A stretch of DNA of 64,000 nt from Anaspis maculata (Eukaryota > Arthropoda > Insecta > Coleoptera > Scraptiidae), in contig OX421963.1 of the NCBI GenBank assembly GCA_949128115.1, forward strand, positions 32,471,979 through 32,535,978, given 5' to 3'. A model generated the notes under the pieces. The model was given only the letters and a program-made list of their open reading frames with translations. It searched no databases and was not told the DNA's origin. Position numbers and translations under genes: made by a program. This document shows positions 23,613 to 35,991 of this stretch, in pieces; the stretch's first letter is position 1; each line of letters starts with the position of its first letter.

Positions 23613-24707
23613 TACAGGGTGGTCCGACTTTTATGTCATTAAATTTAAGGATCGATAGAGAATGAAAAATGAAGGGGACTTTCTCCGGAAAACATATTTG
23701 AGAAATGCCTAATAACAGAGATACAGCCCTTCAAAGTTGGAAATAAATAATCGTTTTTTTCGCATAACTTTTGAACCGTTCAACCGATTTGATTATAAAT
23801 AGAACCAAAGGTTCACTGAGATTATCCTCTGTCGAACAATCATAACATGTTCCATAAAAAAGTTTCAGGGGCTTAGACATTAGGGGGTGACCCTACTTTT
23901 CCCCCCTTATTTTTCACCTCCCTAGTTATTTTTGGAAAATGTTCATAATTTTGAATTCTACGTTCAACTTTGAAGAAAAGATCACTGTTGCAAAATTTTG
24001 ATTAGAGGCTTCGTTTAGGAGATATTTGGGTTTGAAACTTTGGGAAACATCCCGAAATCGCCACTTTCAAAGGTCTAAAAATTAAAATCCAAAGAAACTC
24101 ATGATTTCTCGGCTGAAATAGGTTTTCTAGAATTTCTAAGTTGATAAACCAACATTTTTTCTAAAACACGGGAAATTTTCAGGAAAAAACAATTTGGGTT
24201 CTGGAAAGTGGCGATTTCGGGATGATTTCCAAAGTTTCAAACTCGAATATCTCCTAAACGAAGCCTCTAATCAAAATTTTGCAACAGTGATTTTTTCTTC
24301 AAAATTGAACGTAGAATTCAAAATTTTGAACAGTTTCCAAAAATAACCAGGAAGGTGAAAAATAAGGGGGGAAAAGTAGGGTCACCCCCTAATGTCTAAG
24401 CCCCTGAAACTTTTTTATAGAATATGTTATGATTGTTCGACAGAAGATAATTTCAGTGGACCTTTGGTTCTATTTATAATCAAATCGGTGAAAGCAATAA
24501 ATCCATATTCTATTCTATTCTATAATCAAATCGGTTGAACGGTTCAAAAGTTATGCGAAAAAAACGATTATTTATTTCCAACTTTGAAGGGCTGTATCTC
24601 TGTTATTAGGCATTTTTCAAATATGTTTTCCGGAGAAAGTCCTCTTCATTTTTCATTCTCTATCGATCCTTAAATTTAATGACATAAAAGTCGGATCACC
24701 CTGTATA
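23613..24707. mobile_element. 1.1-kb near-perfect foldback, CAGGGTG ends
   Basis: TATACAGGGTGGTCCGACTT and AAGTCGGATCACCCTGTATA at the ends. The arms are reverse complements over roughly 500 bp each and meet near 24150. A short TATTCTATTC run interrupts the right arm near 24490-24525. High arm identity implies a recent event. No coding capacity. Confidence 0.85.
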
Positions 24708-24770
24708 GTTAGCTCATCCCCACCTGTTTAACACGTTAAAGGATACATCCCTGTGACCCGTAGCGTTTAG

Positions 24771-25784
24771 TATACAGGGTGGAAATTAAAGAATAAATCT
24801 TTTTAATTTTTTTACTCCGAACACCGAGAAAAAACAGTTTTTCATTATTAAGCAACTTTATGGTCTCCTATTGAATATTTAAGGAATGTACCCAGTTGTG
24901 CTTTCCGGTATGCTACATACAGGTGGAACCAATTCTTTTCAATTTCCATTTCCATGGATTAAATCCAGACAAAAACCATTTTCGACTCTGTTACAAGCTT
25001 ATAACCACTCATTCAAATGTCACATTCCTCAGACTGCTAAAACATGACACCGGGTGAAAGTAGTGAAACACCCTTGTTTTCTTTTCTTTTTTACCTGGGC
25101 ACATTAATTCGGATAAAGATCTTATCCATTCCACTGGAGAGCTTAGAGTTTTCAGCAAAACATATAAAAAAATTTACATTTCTACTATCACTACTGCAAC
25201 TACTGACTACTGTGGTACTAAGCATTTTTTCGATTTTGGTTGTGCGAGGAGTTGCTAAAGAAAATTTCCCTAGCAACTCCTTGCACTACAAAGATTGAAG
25301 CAAAACATAATTCATCCTGGATATCAAGTCGGAGTGAATGTAGGAATGTAATTTTTTATTATGGCTTGCGGGAAACTGTAGGCCTTCCAGTGAACCAGAT
25401 AAGATTATTATCTAAATTAATTTCACCTAGAAAAAAAACAAACGAATTATGTTTTCACCCTGTATACTTATAGTATTTCAGCCTCGATTTTAGCAGTTTG
25501 GGGAATGTGACATTTTTATATCTTGATCTTGAATGAGAGATTAGAGGCTTGTAACAGAGCCGGAAATGGTTTTTGACTGGATTAAATTCATGAAGATAAA
25601 AAAAAATGAAAAAAAATTCCATCCTCTACGTACAATACTATAGATGGGTACATTTTTTACATATTCAGTAGGAGACCATAGGATTGCTGAATAATGAAAG
25701 ACTGTTTTTTCCGATGATTATTAAAAAAAAATAATCAGGGAAATTAAAAAAATGAGATAATTTTTTTAGTTTTTACCCTGTACA
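24771..25784. mobile_element. CAGGGTG foldback with a further nested copy
   Basis: TATACAGGGTGGAAATTAAAG pairs with AGTTTTTACCCTGTACA. GGTCTCCTATTGAATAT / CATATTCAGTAGGAGACC confirms the arms. Inside, 25049-25466 has ACCGGGTGAAAGTAGTGAAA and TTTTCACCCTGTATA ends, a nested relative. Confidence 0.75.
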
Positions 25785-25902
25785 CTGAATAGTACGCGAC
25801 ATGTAAACAGGTGGGAATGAGCTAACCATATAGCGAAAAACCGTTTGATAACTACTTTCTTCAAGCAAAAGATAATTTTTTGACTATTTTATTCAAGTGT
25901 AC

Positions 25903-27214
25903 TATTTAGTATGAATTCAGTTTACAAGAAATGATTTTCTAAACTGTGATTTTTTCTGCTGGAAAATCGACAGCGTGATTTAGGAACAGGTAAGTAATGA
26001 CGTACTTTCACGTCTAGTAACAAAACTGTTTCTCAAGGAGAGATAACCGGTGTAGTATTTATTATTCAATACTAAACCCATTTCACTGAAACAAGCCCAG
26101 AAATACCCAGGATTCGAAAATTATCATTTTTGTAAATACATATTGCAAAGTTGATATTGTTGGAATTCCCAGGCTACTTTTTGAAAAAAAAAAGACAAAA
26201 TGTCTACGAGAAAGCTTTTATTCGTAGAAACCGTATATGCAAATGTACAAAATAGAAAAAAAAACAGCACAGTACCTAATTGAAATTCAAAAACGTTACG
26301 ATGAAGTACAAATATTGATTCACTTCTGAAAAATGATGCAACAAATGGAGACGCTTTCAGCGACGCGACATGTGAATGAAATCCTGCTGCTAGTAGAGGT
26401 ACATTCACGTGCGGGGATCAATAATACGTATAGTTTTTCAGAACGAAAATATTGCTGAATCACCAAGGCAAGTAAATAATCGGCATGATTTTTCAAAATT
26501 TCGAAAACATGACGAAATTTATGACGTCACATCACACGTTCCAATCCTGAATCGGATTTTCCTGAAAAAGCTCGTGTTCGCGCCTACTCAATGAGCACGA
26601 AAGGGTGACGTAACAGTTTCCCACGTTACACGCCGCTGAAAACATGATGCAATCGAGCTTTTTCGCCGCATTTATCACAGAAATTCAATCAAAAATCGCC
26701 GGTTTAATTCAAAAATTCACCACAATCGAGCAAGTCACACTGCTGCCATAATATACCTATGTATTATATCGAGTATTGTAGGTAAACTAATTTTGGAGGA
26801 CGCCAGTGTGCAACCCACGTGGCGCCATTTAAAAATAATTATCGAGCCTGAATTACTATTTTTTTAACGACTTCCTAAATACAGACTTCACTTCCATTTT
26901 CACCAAGACAAAAAAAAGCGAAAATGGTAACGAAAGACCTTTGTTTCTATTTTATAAAAATGTCCTCATATATTACAATATATAATTTTTATAAGAATAT
27001 GAATTAAAAAAAAATTGAAAACGTACCTACATAGGGCTTTTACACAAAATGCCACTAAATTTTTTTGCCAAAAAGACTACGAGTGCAACGCACCTTTCTT
27101 AAACTCGCGACCCGTCACAAACTTGCACTAAATATATTTGAGGTGAGCAGAGAATCATATAGCGGTTACCCGCGTGGAAAACGACGGCTGCGCAGAAAAA
27201 ACCGCCACAGGTTA
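25903..27214. other. Spacer downstream of the DUF4776-like gene
   Basis: AT-rich sequence with no recognised gene. It should contain the 3' UTR of the minus-strand gene ending at 27215, but I see no clear AATAAA on that strand just after the stop. Confidence 0.5.
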
Positions 27215-30200
27215 TTACTTCTTCTTTCCCTTCTTGCCTTTTTTGCCTTTGCCTTTTTTGTCTTTGCCTTTCTTGCCTTTGCCCTTGCCTTTGTCACCTC
27301 CGGCGTCTTTCTCGTCGTACTGGGAGTCCCTGGTCTCCTTCTTGGCGATGGGCTTGATTTCCGGTCCTCTCGGAGTGCACAATTCCAGTTCCAGATTGGC
27401 CTTCTTCTGGGCACCCTCACTTTTTTTGCCGATTCTCAACACGAACACTTCTTTATTGGGATCCGAGATTTCGGTGAATTGGGTGCCATCTGGCTTGGTG
27501 CACACCGGCGGGGTTACCATAACGTTGTTTCCGGGGGCTCCTTTCCCGGCCATTTTAAAATTAAACGGCAAATTTTGATCGCCCTGCTGCATTCCTGGCC
27601 GCATGTCGTAGCTCGTCGGCGGTGGGCTGCAGCCACAGCAGCTTTCGGCGACTGGGTCCTTGGGCCTTTTTCCACCGCCAATATTTCCCGGTGTACAGCA
27701 ACAGCTTCCTTCGGAAGCCACCTGTAAGATTTCTTTCAATTAATACACCTTCCTTTTCCACTGTATCAGTTGTACATCAACTCAGCATCTCATATCCTGC
27801 AGTTGAAATAATAGGTATTTTATTAATGAGGGTGAATAAATCGCGCGTCAATAAAGTTGTCAGTAGGTATCGGAAAAATGGTTAGACTTTGAAGGCCAAC
27901 AACTTCCGATTGCCAAAAGCGATTTTAGATTCTGTTTGTTGCGTTAATTAGCTCAATCTTTGCATAATCCATGATATAATAATGGCGAGAATAATGGTGA
28001 ATATCAAAAAACTTCATGTGACATTTCTACAAAGTAATATGTACAGTAGGAAATTGCGGGAAAAACGAGATCACCGTACATCATTTGCCTATTTTTCTAT
28101 GGAAAAATCATAGAATATGATGTCTTGTCTCGAAACGGTGACTTCCAGGAAGCTTAACCTCCATCGGAAACTGAAGTTCATCTACATATTGGTACCATAT
28201 TCACAGGCTCAAAGCAAAAAAGACATTTTTCCATATCTGGAAGTCTGATGAAATTCCACGTACGAAGAACAGATCTTGACAACAATTCTCGATAGTGTCT
28301 CCTACTTGGTTCCACACTGAATGAGAGTAAATTGCTCTCGTCTCATCTTATCTCTAAATGTCTCGACTGGTGTGTAGGTAGGAGTGTCTCAAAATTTGCG
28401 CTTATTTTTAGGGTGGGAGGGTGGTACTTTGACATTCACTATTGTCGTTATCTAAATAATAAAAGAAGTTTTTTTTTTCAATTTATTGGACCAGATCAGC
28501 GGGAACAATTTTCAAACTAATTGATTTGTTTCAACTTTATTTTCTACTAGAGCCATGCAGGGATGTGAATATGATTGTATGCAAGAAACGTAACGTTCAA
28601 TAAACAAACCATTCAATCGATTTTGGGGTAGGAACTAGGAAATATTCATTCCGGCTCCTGGCTGAAGTCTGGAGAAGTAAACATGGAAAACGACTCGGAA
28701 ACAAGTTTACTGAACGTTGCGCCCCTTTGCAATTCATCCACCATGTGTGTTAAACCAGAAACGTGGTTGAATTAAGACGTGGTTGAATTACAATGTAACA
28801 CACGTGTATAAAATGTAGGAACAAGTAGGTATAGAACAAGCAATAAGTCGTATTCTGTTTTCAACGTAAAACAAGACAGATTAGATTAGATAAGATGAAG
28901 ATCAGAACAATGAATATGGACCAATTATAAAAACTACATCACTTTGTATTACAAATATTGACAAGTACTTGTGTCGGTTGGTAGGTAGGCATAATGAGCT
29001 TGAATTTGATTAGATGGCATGAAGGAGCAAACTACCTAGTCGATTAGTCTCATGAAATTATTAGGTTGGTAAAGTTTATTATGAGGAATATGATGCAAAT
29101 CTCTGATATGTAAATCATTTCTTGTTTCCAATCGCACGGGACAGAAATAGGTCAAATTTCCAGAGAAAAAAAACAGATTTTAGCAACCACACGGCTGATT
29201 CAAATTTGCATAAAGAGACCGTGCGGATCGGTTCTGTTTAACGTTTACGTATTCTTATGAGAATGGTAATTTTACTTCATGTACCTAAATCTTGAACACT
29301 TTTATCACTTGTGGTGTTAAACCTAATTTGTGACTAGTAAACACCATCAATGAGCACATCTGCCAATTGTTAATGGCGAGGCGAGGTTTGTTGCCACTCT
29401 TGTGGTAATGTTCTTGTCACGTCACCCACTTCAGGTACAAATTGACTTTCGGCATGCAGTTGTAAATGGCTAATATAACAAGGAAATTCCTTTCACAAGT
29501 TCGTTTTCATGAATCTGAACTTCAGCCCTTATTGGTATTTACATTTTACAACCAGAGCTAATTTTTGCCTACTGGACTTGGAATAACTACCTACTTAGGT
29601 GGGTACCTTTGTGATGCCAGCAAACCCTTAGACCGCAGGCAGGTAGGTAAATATCTACCTACAAAAAAAAATGACCAGCTGCAGGGCTACTACCTGGTGA
29701 TTACAATGCCAGTTTAATATTGCCGATAATCGGGAACAACTTCCAGTAATGTGTTTTCCACCTTATTATTCCCTACGAGCGAGATAAGGTGCGAATCGTG
29801 AAGCATAAATTGAATCTGCAGGTAGATCACGATGGGGGCCTAACGGGCGCGGTAACCGGGAGTCAATCAGTCATTTTCAAATTACAGTTTATCAAATCTA
29901 ATAACATCTTCCTGACAACTTAGAAGAAGGTTTGATGAATAGTTAACAGACTGAAAGATTTCTGCATGAGGTCTGCGGAAATCCCCTTTGGGTTCGTTCG
30001 ATTTGGAAACGACGGCGAATATTATAATTGCTTGAAGATTGAGAACCTTTCTTAGGTTTTGGCGTCACTTGCTATTGTTGTAAGACTAGAAGTGAACATT
30101 TAAGAATAGTACGTCCAGCTTTGTGATTTGAGTGACTTGAACAAATTTTCTAGTTCAGCATTGCAGTTTTATTGCCTTCTTACTTGGTGTGACACTGGGC

Positions 30201-33200
30201 TTGTCAAAAGTTATATTGTCTGTCAAACTGACATCAAAATGTTGAAATATTTGAGGAATTGACAATGTAATGCGTGGAAATGCGACTCGGGTGCCGCAAA
30301 CACATGCTATCGTCGTTTAGACAAAAGATCTCCACGACCTTCGACGGAATTAATTGCAGTGGGGTAGAATTTCTCGTTGCTGTTTTCATTTTTTCAATGC
30401 AAATTCAAATTCATATGTTCTGGTGAGCTCCCAGCCATGCATAATGACTCTGCGTTTTGTGATACTGTGAAAAACTCGACATGGAAGTTGTAAGTATATT
30501 CTCGACTGGATCGAGTTTTAGCCCGCGTCTACTCCCCTACTATAAAATCAACATGCCAAAAATTTGACGGCCCAGCAGAAAAAAAAAACTTTTAGGGCTC
30601 CCTTCAGCATTGCAAAGTCATGTCGCATCAAAATCAATCAGAAAACAGTTTGAGTTCTCCATTCCTAAAAAAATTGACAGTCATGTCCAATGGAGACATT
30701 GAAAAAAAATGCTGTTGAAAAAGGTGTACTTAATGGAGAGGCCACCACTTCTTTGGAAAATGCTGTTGCACCAATTTTGTCTTCATATTTGGACATACGA
30801 AATACGATTTGGTTGGTTACTCAAAAGAACTAATGAATTTATGGTGTCCTTGAAAGAAAGTAAAAAAAAACGATTTTTTGACCTCTGCCCGAAACTATAA
30901 CTGCCAAAGAATATATTTTCCTAGTCTATATTCAATGAACTCATAATATGCTTCCTTAATGACACACATGACGATACTCATTGGTCGTTTTGTGAAAGTT
31001 CTTTCATCTTCAAACCACTTGAGAAATGCGACAAACATTTTTCCGTAAATTGGGAGCTGTTCGTAGAGTCCTGCTTGCATGAATTTTATTTGCAGAATAT
31101 TAGCTTTGTTCCATCAGAAATCTCAAACTGGTCAGAGCCAATGAGAAGCGCCCAAATCCGTTTGCAAACTTATTTTCTCGATTCCTATTGGCTCTGACTA
31201 GTTTGAAATTTCCTGATGGAACAAATATATATTAGTTTTACACAACATAACTTTTTTTTTGAGTAACACTCAGTGAATTCTTTATTATTTTGGGAAAATG
31301 TATTTGTTTATAGTCAAAAACTTTGACTTAACCCTACAAGCTTAAATTTTTAAGAAAAAATAATTTTTCGGTATTTTTAAAAAATTAAGATTATTTTTCA
31401 CAAGGGTTATTTTAAATAACGTATCAAGTGCAATATGTTCTTATAATCAGGGTGAAAAACAGAATCGATTCCCATATTTAAATACCGGTGTCCAAGAAAA
31501 TTTTCCGATGTTTCACCCTGTAAGCAATACCACAGAAAATTTTAGTGTGCAGAATCAAAACCTGCGGAGAAAAATTATGTGAAAATCGTTTTTCATTTTT
31601 GAAATTATATCGAAGTGGAAGTCCCCAGGGGAAGGGGATATAATTTTTACGTGAACACCCTGTACTGTGGCGTAACCGGCCGACCGATATCAAAAAGTCT
31701 GATGGTGTATTTTCAAATGGTCAGTCAACGTCTAAAGTGGCATTACAACATGAGTAACCTTGGCGAAAGAGTTTTGAATAATGAGTGAAAAGTGAAACTT
31801 TGTTGCAAAAAGGCCGATTGCACATTTATAGTTTAGCTTGTCGCCGATAGGAGGCGGCCCAACATAGTTTGGAATAGGGTTGCTAGATTATCGACAGCTT
31901 TGGCTGTACAAGGGTTACGCAATCATCCGTTGCTAAGGGCCGATGGGAGGGGCTAAAATTCAGCTATGTGTCAAAATTTATCATGAGCGGAGAGAAAAGG
32001 AAATTTGCGGGGTCCGGTGCTGTTGCTTGATGTCCGCAACCGAACATACATGAAAATTTCATTCATATAGCAGCATAAAAGACATGTTTTGAAACTCATC
32101 GGGCAAGTCATATCCACCTCTCACACGAATTTGTACACCTAAATCCAAAATAAACACGCTCTTGACAGCCAGAGGCCGTTGAGACGGACGCCTATGGCCT
32201 TCCGTGATGCCGACAGCTGTCACTCCCTAACTCCGTGAGGCCATATAGTAAACAAACGCTCAGCCAGAATGCGGTACCCTTACGCCGGCCGACCGGTCGC
32301 GTGATAATTAGGTTCCCTAGTTTGGAACTTTGGAATAGAGAGAACAGAGATCCTCTTGTTGAAATGTTGAGAGAGAAAGGCAAATACACTTATCTTATAA
32401 ACTTGCCGGCCCTTTGAAAGAGATCCGATGTTCTGTCACAGAATAGCTATTCCATACAAGAAGAACCACTTCACTCAAAACCATTGTTGTTTGACTTCAG
32501 ATGGCGAATGACCTTGCGTTATTCACCCAGTAGTGCCCTAGAAATGAGTGTCTAACATCAAAAGTGGTTTCACTGTTCGAGTAAGAATGTACTCACAGCC
32601 TTTGTAAAAAACAAGCGGTGTCCCATTTTCTCTTTTTTACTTCAGTCTTGTGTGAAATTATTTCGGTCTCGACGGGAAAAAAATCAAACGAGAAATACAT
32701 CAGCCAACTACGCGCCCACCTCGTCCGCACTGTCCGCGCTTTCTACATACTCGTCAACCCCAGTAGTGCCTGTGCCAGACCACTACCCAGTATTGCAATT
32801 ATCCATCTCATTTCATTTGCTGTGTTTCCGCCAAGTGGCACTTCTCTATACAATAGCTATTCTATGGTTCTTTGACGTAAACTGTCCTGTCACCGTGCCG
32901 TCTTTCTCTCCTATCGGGTCCACTTCAGTTTGGAATTGAATGTTTGATCGTTTTATAAGGTAGGGTTTTTGAGCAGGTATTTAACAGTGCCGGTTCAGAG
33001 CGATTTGCTGGAACGTTGTTGGCTGCAATAATTCATATCGACAGACATAGGACAGTGTAAGTATTTCTCAAAAACCCTATAGTATTTTATCGATAATCAG
33101 TTTTCATGCCGTCGACATCATCCGTTAAGAATGATCACATTTGACATTTAATCCCAATCTTCGACGATCTCGCCGCCTATACATGCAATCGACCCATTGC

Positions 33201-35059
33201 AAGAAGGTCTTTCAAAGTCCATCGTGTGAAATGGTCCGTCATTAATGAGATCTAGTTTGTTCTACGCTGACATTACAGTAACGTTCTTCCGCGGAACTGT
33301 CATTTTCTCTCACTGAATTGCCAGTTACTCATGGAATGCCTATTAGGCTCTAAAACATACTGTTGTCGTGATGGACCTACTGATTAAATTAACTGCAAAA
33401 GCAAGCTGCAAAAACAAAATAAAACTGCCCAAAATTCTTTACCAACCTAATTATATTCTTCTACTGAGTGAAATTTGAATGACATGAGCATTTTGCAGGA
33501 TATTTGCTAACCTGTTCGATTTTGTTCTTGTCTTTGTGCACGCGAATCGTCAAGGCGTTGCCACCCATGCAAGCTCCAATTTCCTGGTAATTGCCTGGCG
33601 GATCGGGCTTCGGTTCCGCCGGTTGAGCACAAGGTGGGGGCGCGCAGGGCGGCATCTGTCCGCATTCTATGCAAGGCGTGGAGTGTTGCTGCCGAAACAG
33701 CATGGTCCCGCATTCCGAACATGGCGTTGTCAATTGAGGCGAAGGCGGAGCTGGACTTCGTCCTCCACCCATGCCACCCATTCCCATGCCTCCCATTCCC
33801 ATGCCTCCCATTCCCATTCCTCCCATCCCCATGCCGCCCATATCCATGTCCATGCCGCCCATTCCCATGTTACAACATCCCATATTACCCATGCCTCCCA
33901 TATTGCCCATGCCTCCCATATCCATGCCACTCATTCCCATGCCGCCCATTCCCATACCTCCCATACCCATGCCACCCATTCCCATACCACCCATTCCTCC
34001 TCCTCCCATACCCATGCCACCCATTCCCATACCACCCATTCCTCCTCCCATACCCATGCCACCCATTCCTCCTCCCATACCACCCATTCCTCCTCCCATA
34101 CCCATGCCACCCATTCCTCCTCCCATACCTCCCATTCCTCCTCCCATGCCCATGCCACCCATATAATCCATCCCATTCATACCCATCCCCATACCACCAC
34201 CCATTCCTGGAGGGCCGCACATAGCATTCGGTCCACCACATTCCATGCAAGGCAGCATGTCTTGTTGATCCATCCGTGGAGAGTCCACTTGGCCACAGGG
34301 ATGCATGGGGCAACCCTGGTCCATGTCCATTCCAGGCGGCATCGTGCCTCCAGGCATGCCAGGCATACCAGGCTGCATGTTTGGGGGGCAAGGGTTCGTC
34401 GGACAGCCTTGCCCCTGATTCATTCCGTCGATTTTCGTTTCGCCTTTCCTGGCTTTCTTGTAGCGGTACAGCGATTGTCCTTCTTTGTCTTTGAACAGCA
34501 CCGATTTGTCGTCCAAATTCATTTGGAACTGCGTCACGATCAGTTTGCCGAAACAGGACATGCGTATGTACACTCCGATTTTGCCCACGGCTGTTCCGGC
34601 GTCGTTATTTATGTCGAAAGTGTCTTTCAACGTTTTAGCCGTGGGACTCTTTCCACTGGAAGCCTCGACGGTCTGCAGCAACTCGACGAACAGGTTCGAA
34701 ATAGAAATGAGAGAATTTCCCACGTTGACTTTGTCCGGCAGCCATCCGGGTTGCATCTTCTTGAAGATGCTGACGCATACGTCGAAGACCTCGGCAGCTT
34801 TTTGGACTTGTTCCGGCGTCAGAGAAAACAGACATGACTTGCCGCTTTTTATGCTGTCGTCGTTTTTGTTGCCGTACTTTCGATTTGGGCTGAAATCGGC
34901 TTCGCACACGTCCAGGGGACTGTTGTCCAAGAACTGGAAAGATACGCAGAGTTCACCGGGAGGCGTGTCACAGCTGCATTTATCCTGGGTCAAGTTGACG
35001 TTGTCCACGAGGAACTCAAGCAAGAACAGGTTCTCCGTCGCGAGTTTATCCATTTCCAC
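27215..35059 (-). CDS. Cys-rich, Met/Gly-repeat protein, DUF4776/DUF4788-like
   Basis: Two coding exons, 33512-35059 and 27215-27721, with donor AACAG/GTTAGC and acceptor TTACAG. They join in phase 0, giving about 684 residues. The N-terminal 210 residues (LFLLEFLVDNVNLTQDKCSC, VYIRMSCFGKLIVTQFQM) form a globular region. Next comes a Cys/Pro-rich linker with repeated HPC and MECGG motifs. Residues about 293-433 are almost pure MGGMGMGG repeats. Exon 2 carries the likely conserved core EVFVLRIGKKSEG...NLELELCTPRGPE and ends in a KGKGKKGK-type tail. I recall this architecture from insect proteins annotated DUF4776/DUF4788, whose function is unknown. Small exons inside the 5.8-kb intron cannot be excluded. 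On the other strand the repeat creates long His/Ser- and Pro-rich frames, which are shadows. Confidence 0.8.
30413..31080 (+). repeat. Dispersed repeat, relative of the 39.3-40.8 kb foldback arms
   Basis: Shares GACTCTGCGTTTTGT, CCCCTACTATAAAATCAACA, GACGGCCCAGCAGAAAAAAA and AACGATTTTTTGACCTCTGC with the right arm at 40140-40560, in the same orientation. Noncoding; boundaries approximate. Confidence 0.7.
31105..31225. mobile_element. MITE with TTTGTTCCATCAG ends
   Basis: TTTGTTCCATCAGAAATCTC and its mirror GAAATTTCCTGATGGAACAAA, followed by AACTGGTCAGAGCCAATG / ATTGGCTCTGACTAGTTT. About 120 bp with nearly continuous pairing. Confidence 0.8.
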
Positions 35060-35197
35060 GGCTAATTTTTAACCCAATTTTGACATGTCATCGACTTCGA
35101 ATTTGGATTAAGAAATGTCAAAGTGACTAGAAGCGGCATCGTGATTTCTTAATGATAATAATTAAACCAGTCCAGTAACAATCGGGATCTAAGCAAA

Positions 35198-35991
35198 ATG
35201 CTTAGAGATGTGTTTAATTTGGGGTGGCGGATGGTGTTTATAGTAAAAGTTGATGGCCTCGTTGCGGAAAAGCTGGTTCACCCTGAAATTCAAACAGATA
35301 AATCAGGCGATGATCATAAATGTGTCAACCCACATACTGGTTGGACGCGTATCTCAGAGTTTTTCTACACTGAGTTAACTTATCCTGAACAAGGGTGGGT
35401 AGTGCCAGTAGGCGAGCCACTGGGCGGGTCTCATCTAGTATCTAGTTCTGAGCCGACTGTAAAGGTGCGTCCAGTCAGCTTATTTAGCCGCAAGTCTTAA
35501 TTTTAGTCGTAAGCGCTGTCTCGCTTATTGGCTGTTCTGAGAAGGTTGCTTTATAAGGGCCAATAGGCGTCGCTGCCCTTGCGACTAAAATTAAAACTTG
35601 CGGCTAAATAATCTGACTGAACGCACCTTTATCACCTCATCTGGTGGTCCTGAATAAACCCTCTGAGGATAACATGTCTGCAACCGACAGTACGACAATG
35701 GGTGGAAGAAAATATTGTCAGCACAGTAAGGATGCTGACAAAGTCAGGGACGTGCCAGCACAGGGCGTGGGGCTCGACTCGGGGGTATGTCAATCACAAC
35801 CCCACCTGCGTTCGAGGGTCAAAGACGGAGTCCGGGTCAACCGTTCGCTTGTCGGCCCCAGTGATTGGATGGACCGACCGACCATCAAACATCCAGGCAC
35901 CACATTGTGTGGCTCGGGGAGTCCAGCTGGTCTAGGAGGGGTGCGATGGGCATACGTGCCCGGTAGAACTACGTTCCATCAATTCCCCTAA
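35198..35991 (+). pseudogene. Unrecognised open reading frame split by a MITE
   Basis: An ATG at 35198 opens a frame that meets the MITE at 35462. After the MITE, from 35632, the same frame continues to a stop at 35989-35991. Leaving out the MITE and one copy of the TA target duplication gives one uninterrupted frame of 207 codons. That length is unlikely by chance in this base composition. The protein is rich in Gly, Pro and Asp (e.g. VNPHTGWTRISEFFY, GLGGVRWAYVPGRT) and I do not recognise it. It lies divergent to the DUF4776-like gene. It could be a host gene, a transposon gene or a fortuitous frame. Confidence 0.4.
35462..35629. mobile_element. 168-bp MITE, ends AAGGTGCGT, TA target duplication
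   Basis: Flanked by TA on both sides. Left arm AAGGTGCGTCCAGTCAGCTT then ATTTAGCCGCAAG; the right arm is its mirror with a few changes. A second copy is at 56717-56865. TA duplication fits Tc1/mariner or related superfamilies. Confidence 0.85.

Larger units (their letters stand above)
23552..25902. mobile_element. Foldback element split by two CAGGGTG insertions
   Basis: Left arm pieces 23552-23612 (TTGCTTGAAGAAAGT...CAAACGATTTTTGCTATA) and 24708-24770 (GTTAGCTCATCCCCACCTGTTTA) are not contiguous. Joined, they mirror a single right arm at 25785-25902 (GTAAACAGGTGGGAATGAGC, then AAAAACCGTTTG, then ACTTTCTTCAAGCAA). Element 23613-24707 therefore landed in the left arm, and 24771-25784 sits in the loop. 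Confidence 0.7.
27722..33511 (-). other. 5.8-kb intron of the DUF4776-like gene
   Basis: Largely featureless AT-rich DNA. It contains the dispersed repeat at about 30413-31080, the MITE at 31105-31225 and a short inverted pair TAGGGTTTTTGAG / CTCAAAAACCCTA near 32963-33080. A lone CAGGGTG-type pair (CAGGGTGAAA at 31448, TTTCACCCTG at 31511) is visible. No additional exon is evident. Confidence 0.6.

Noticed and set aside
33536..34837. 433-residue plus-strand frame rich in HATHSHATHS, and several Pro- or Trp-rich frames nearby
   Set aside because: Complement and frame shadows of the Met/Gly repeat in the minus-strand DUF4776-like gene; splice structure and composition favour the minus frame.
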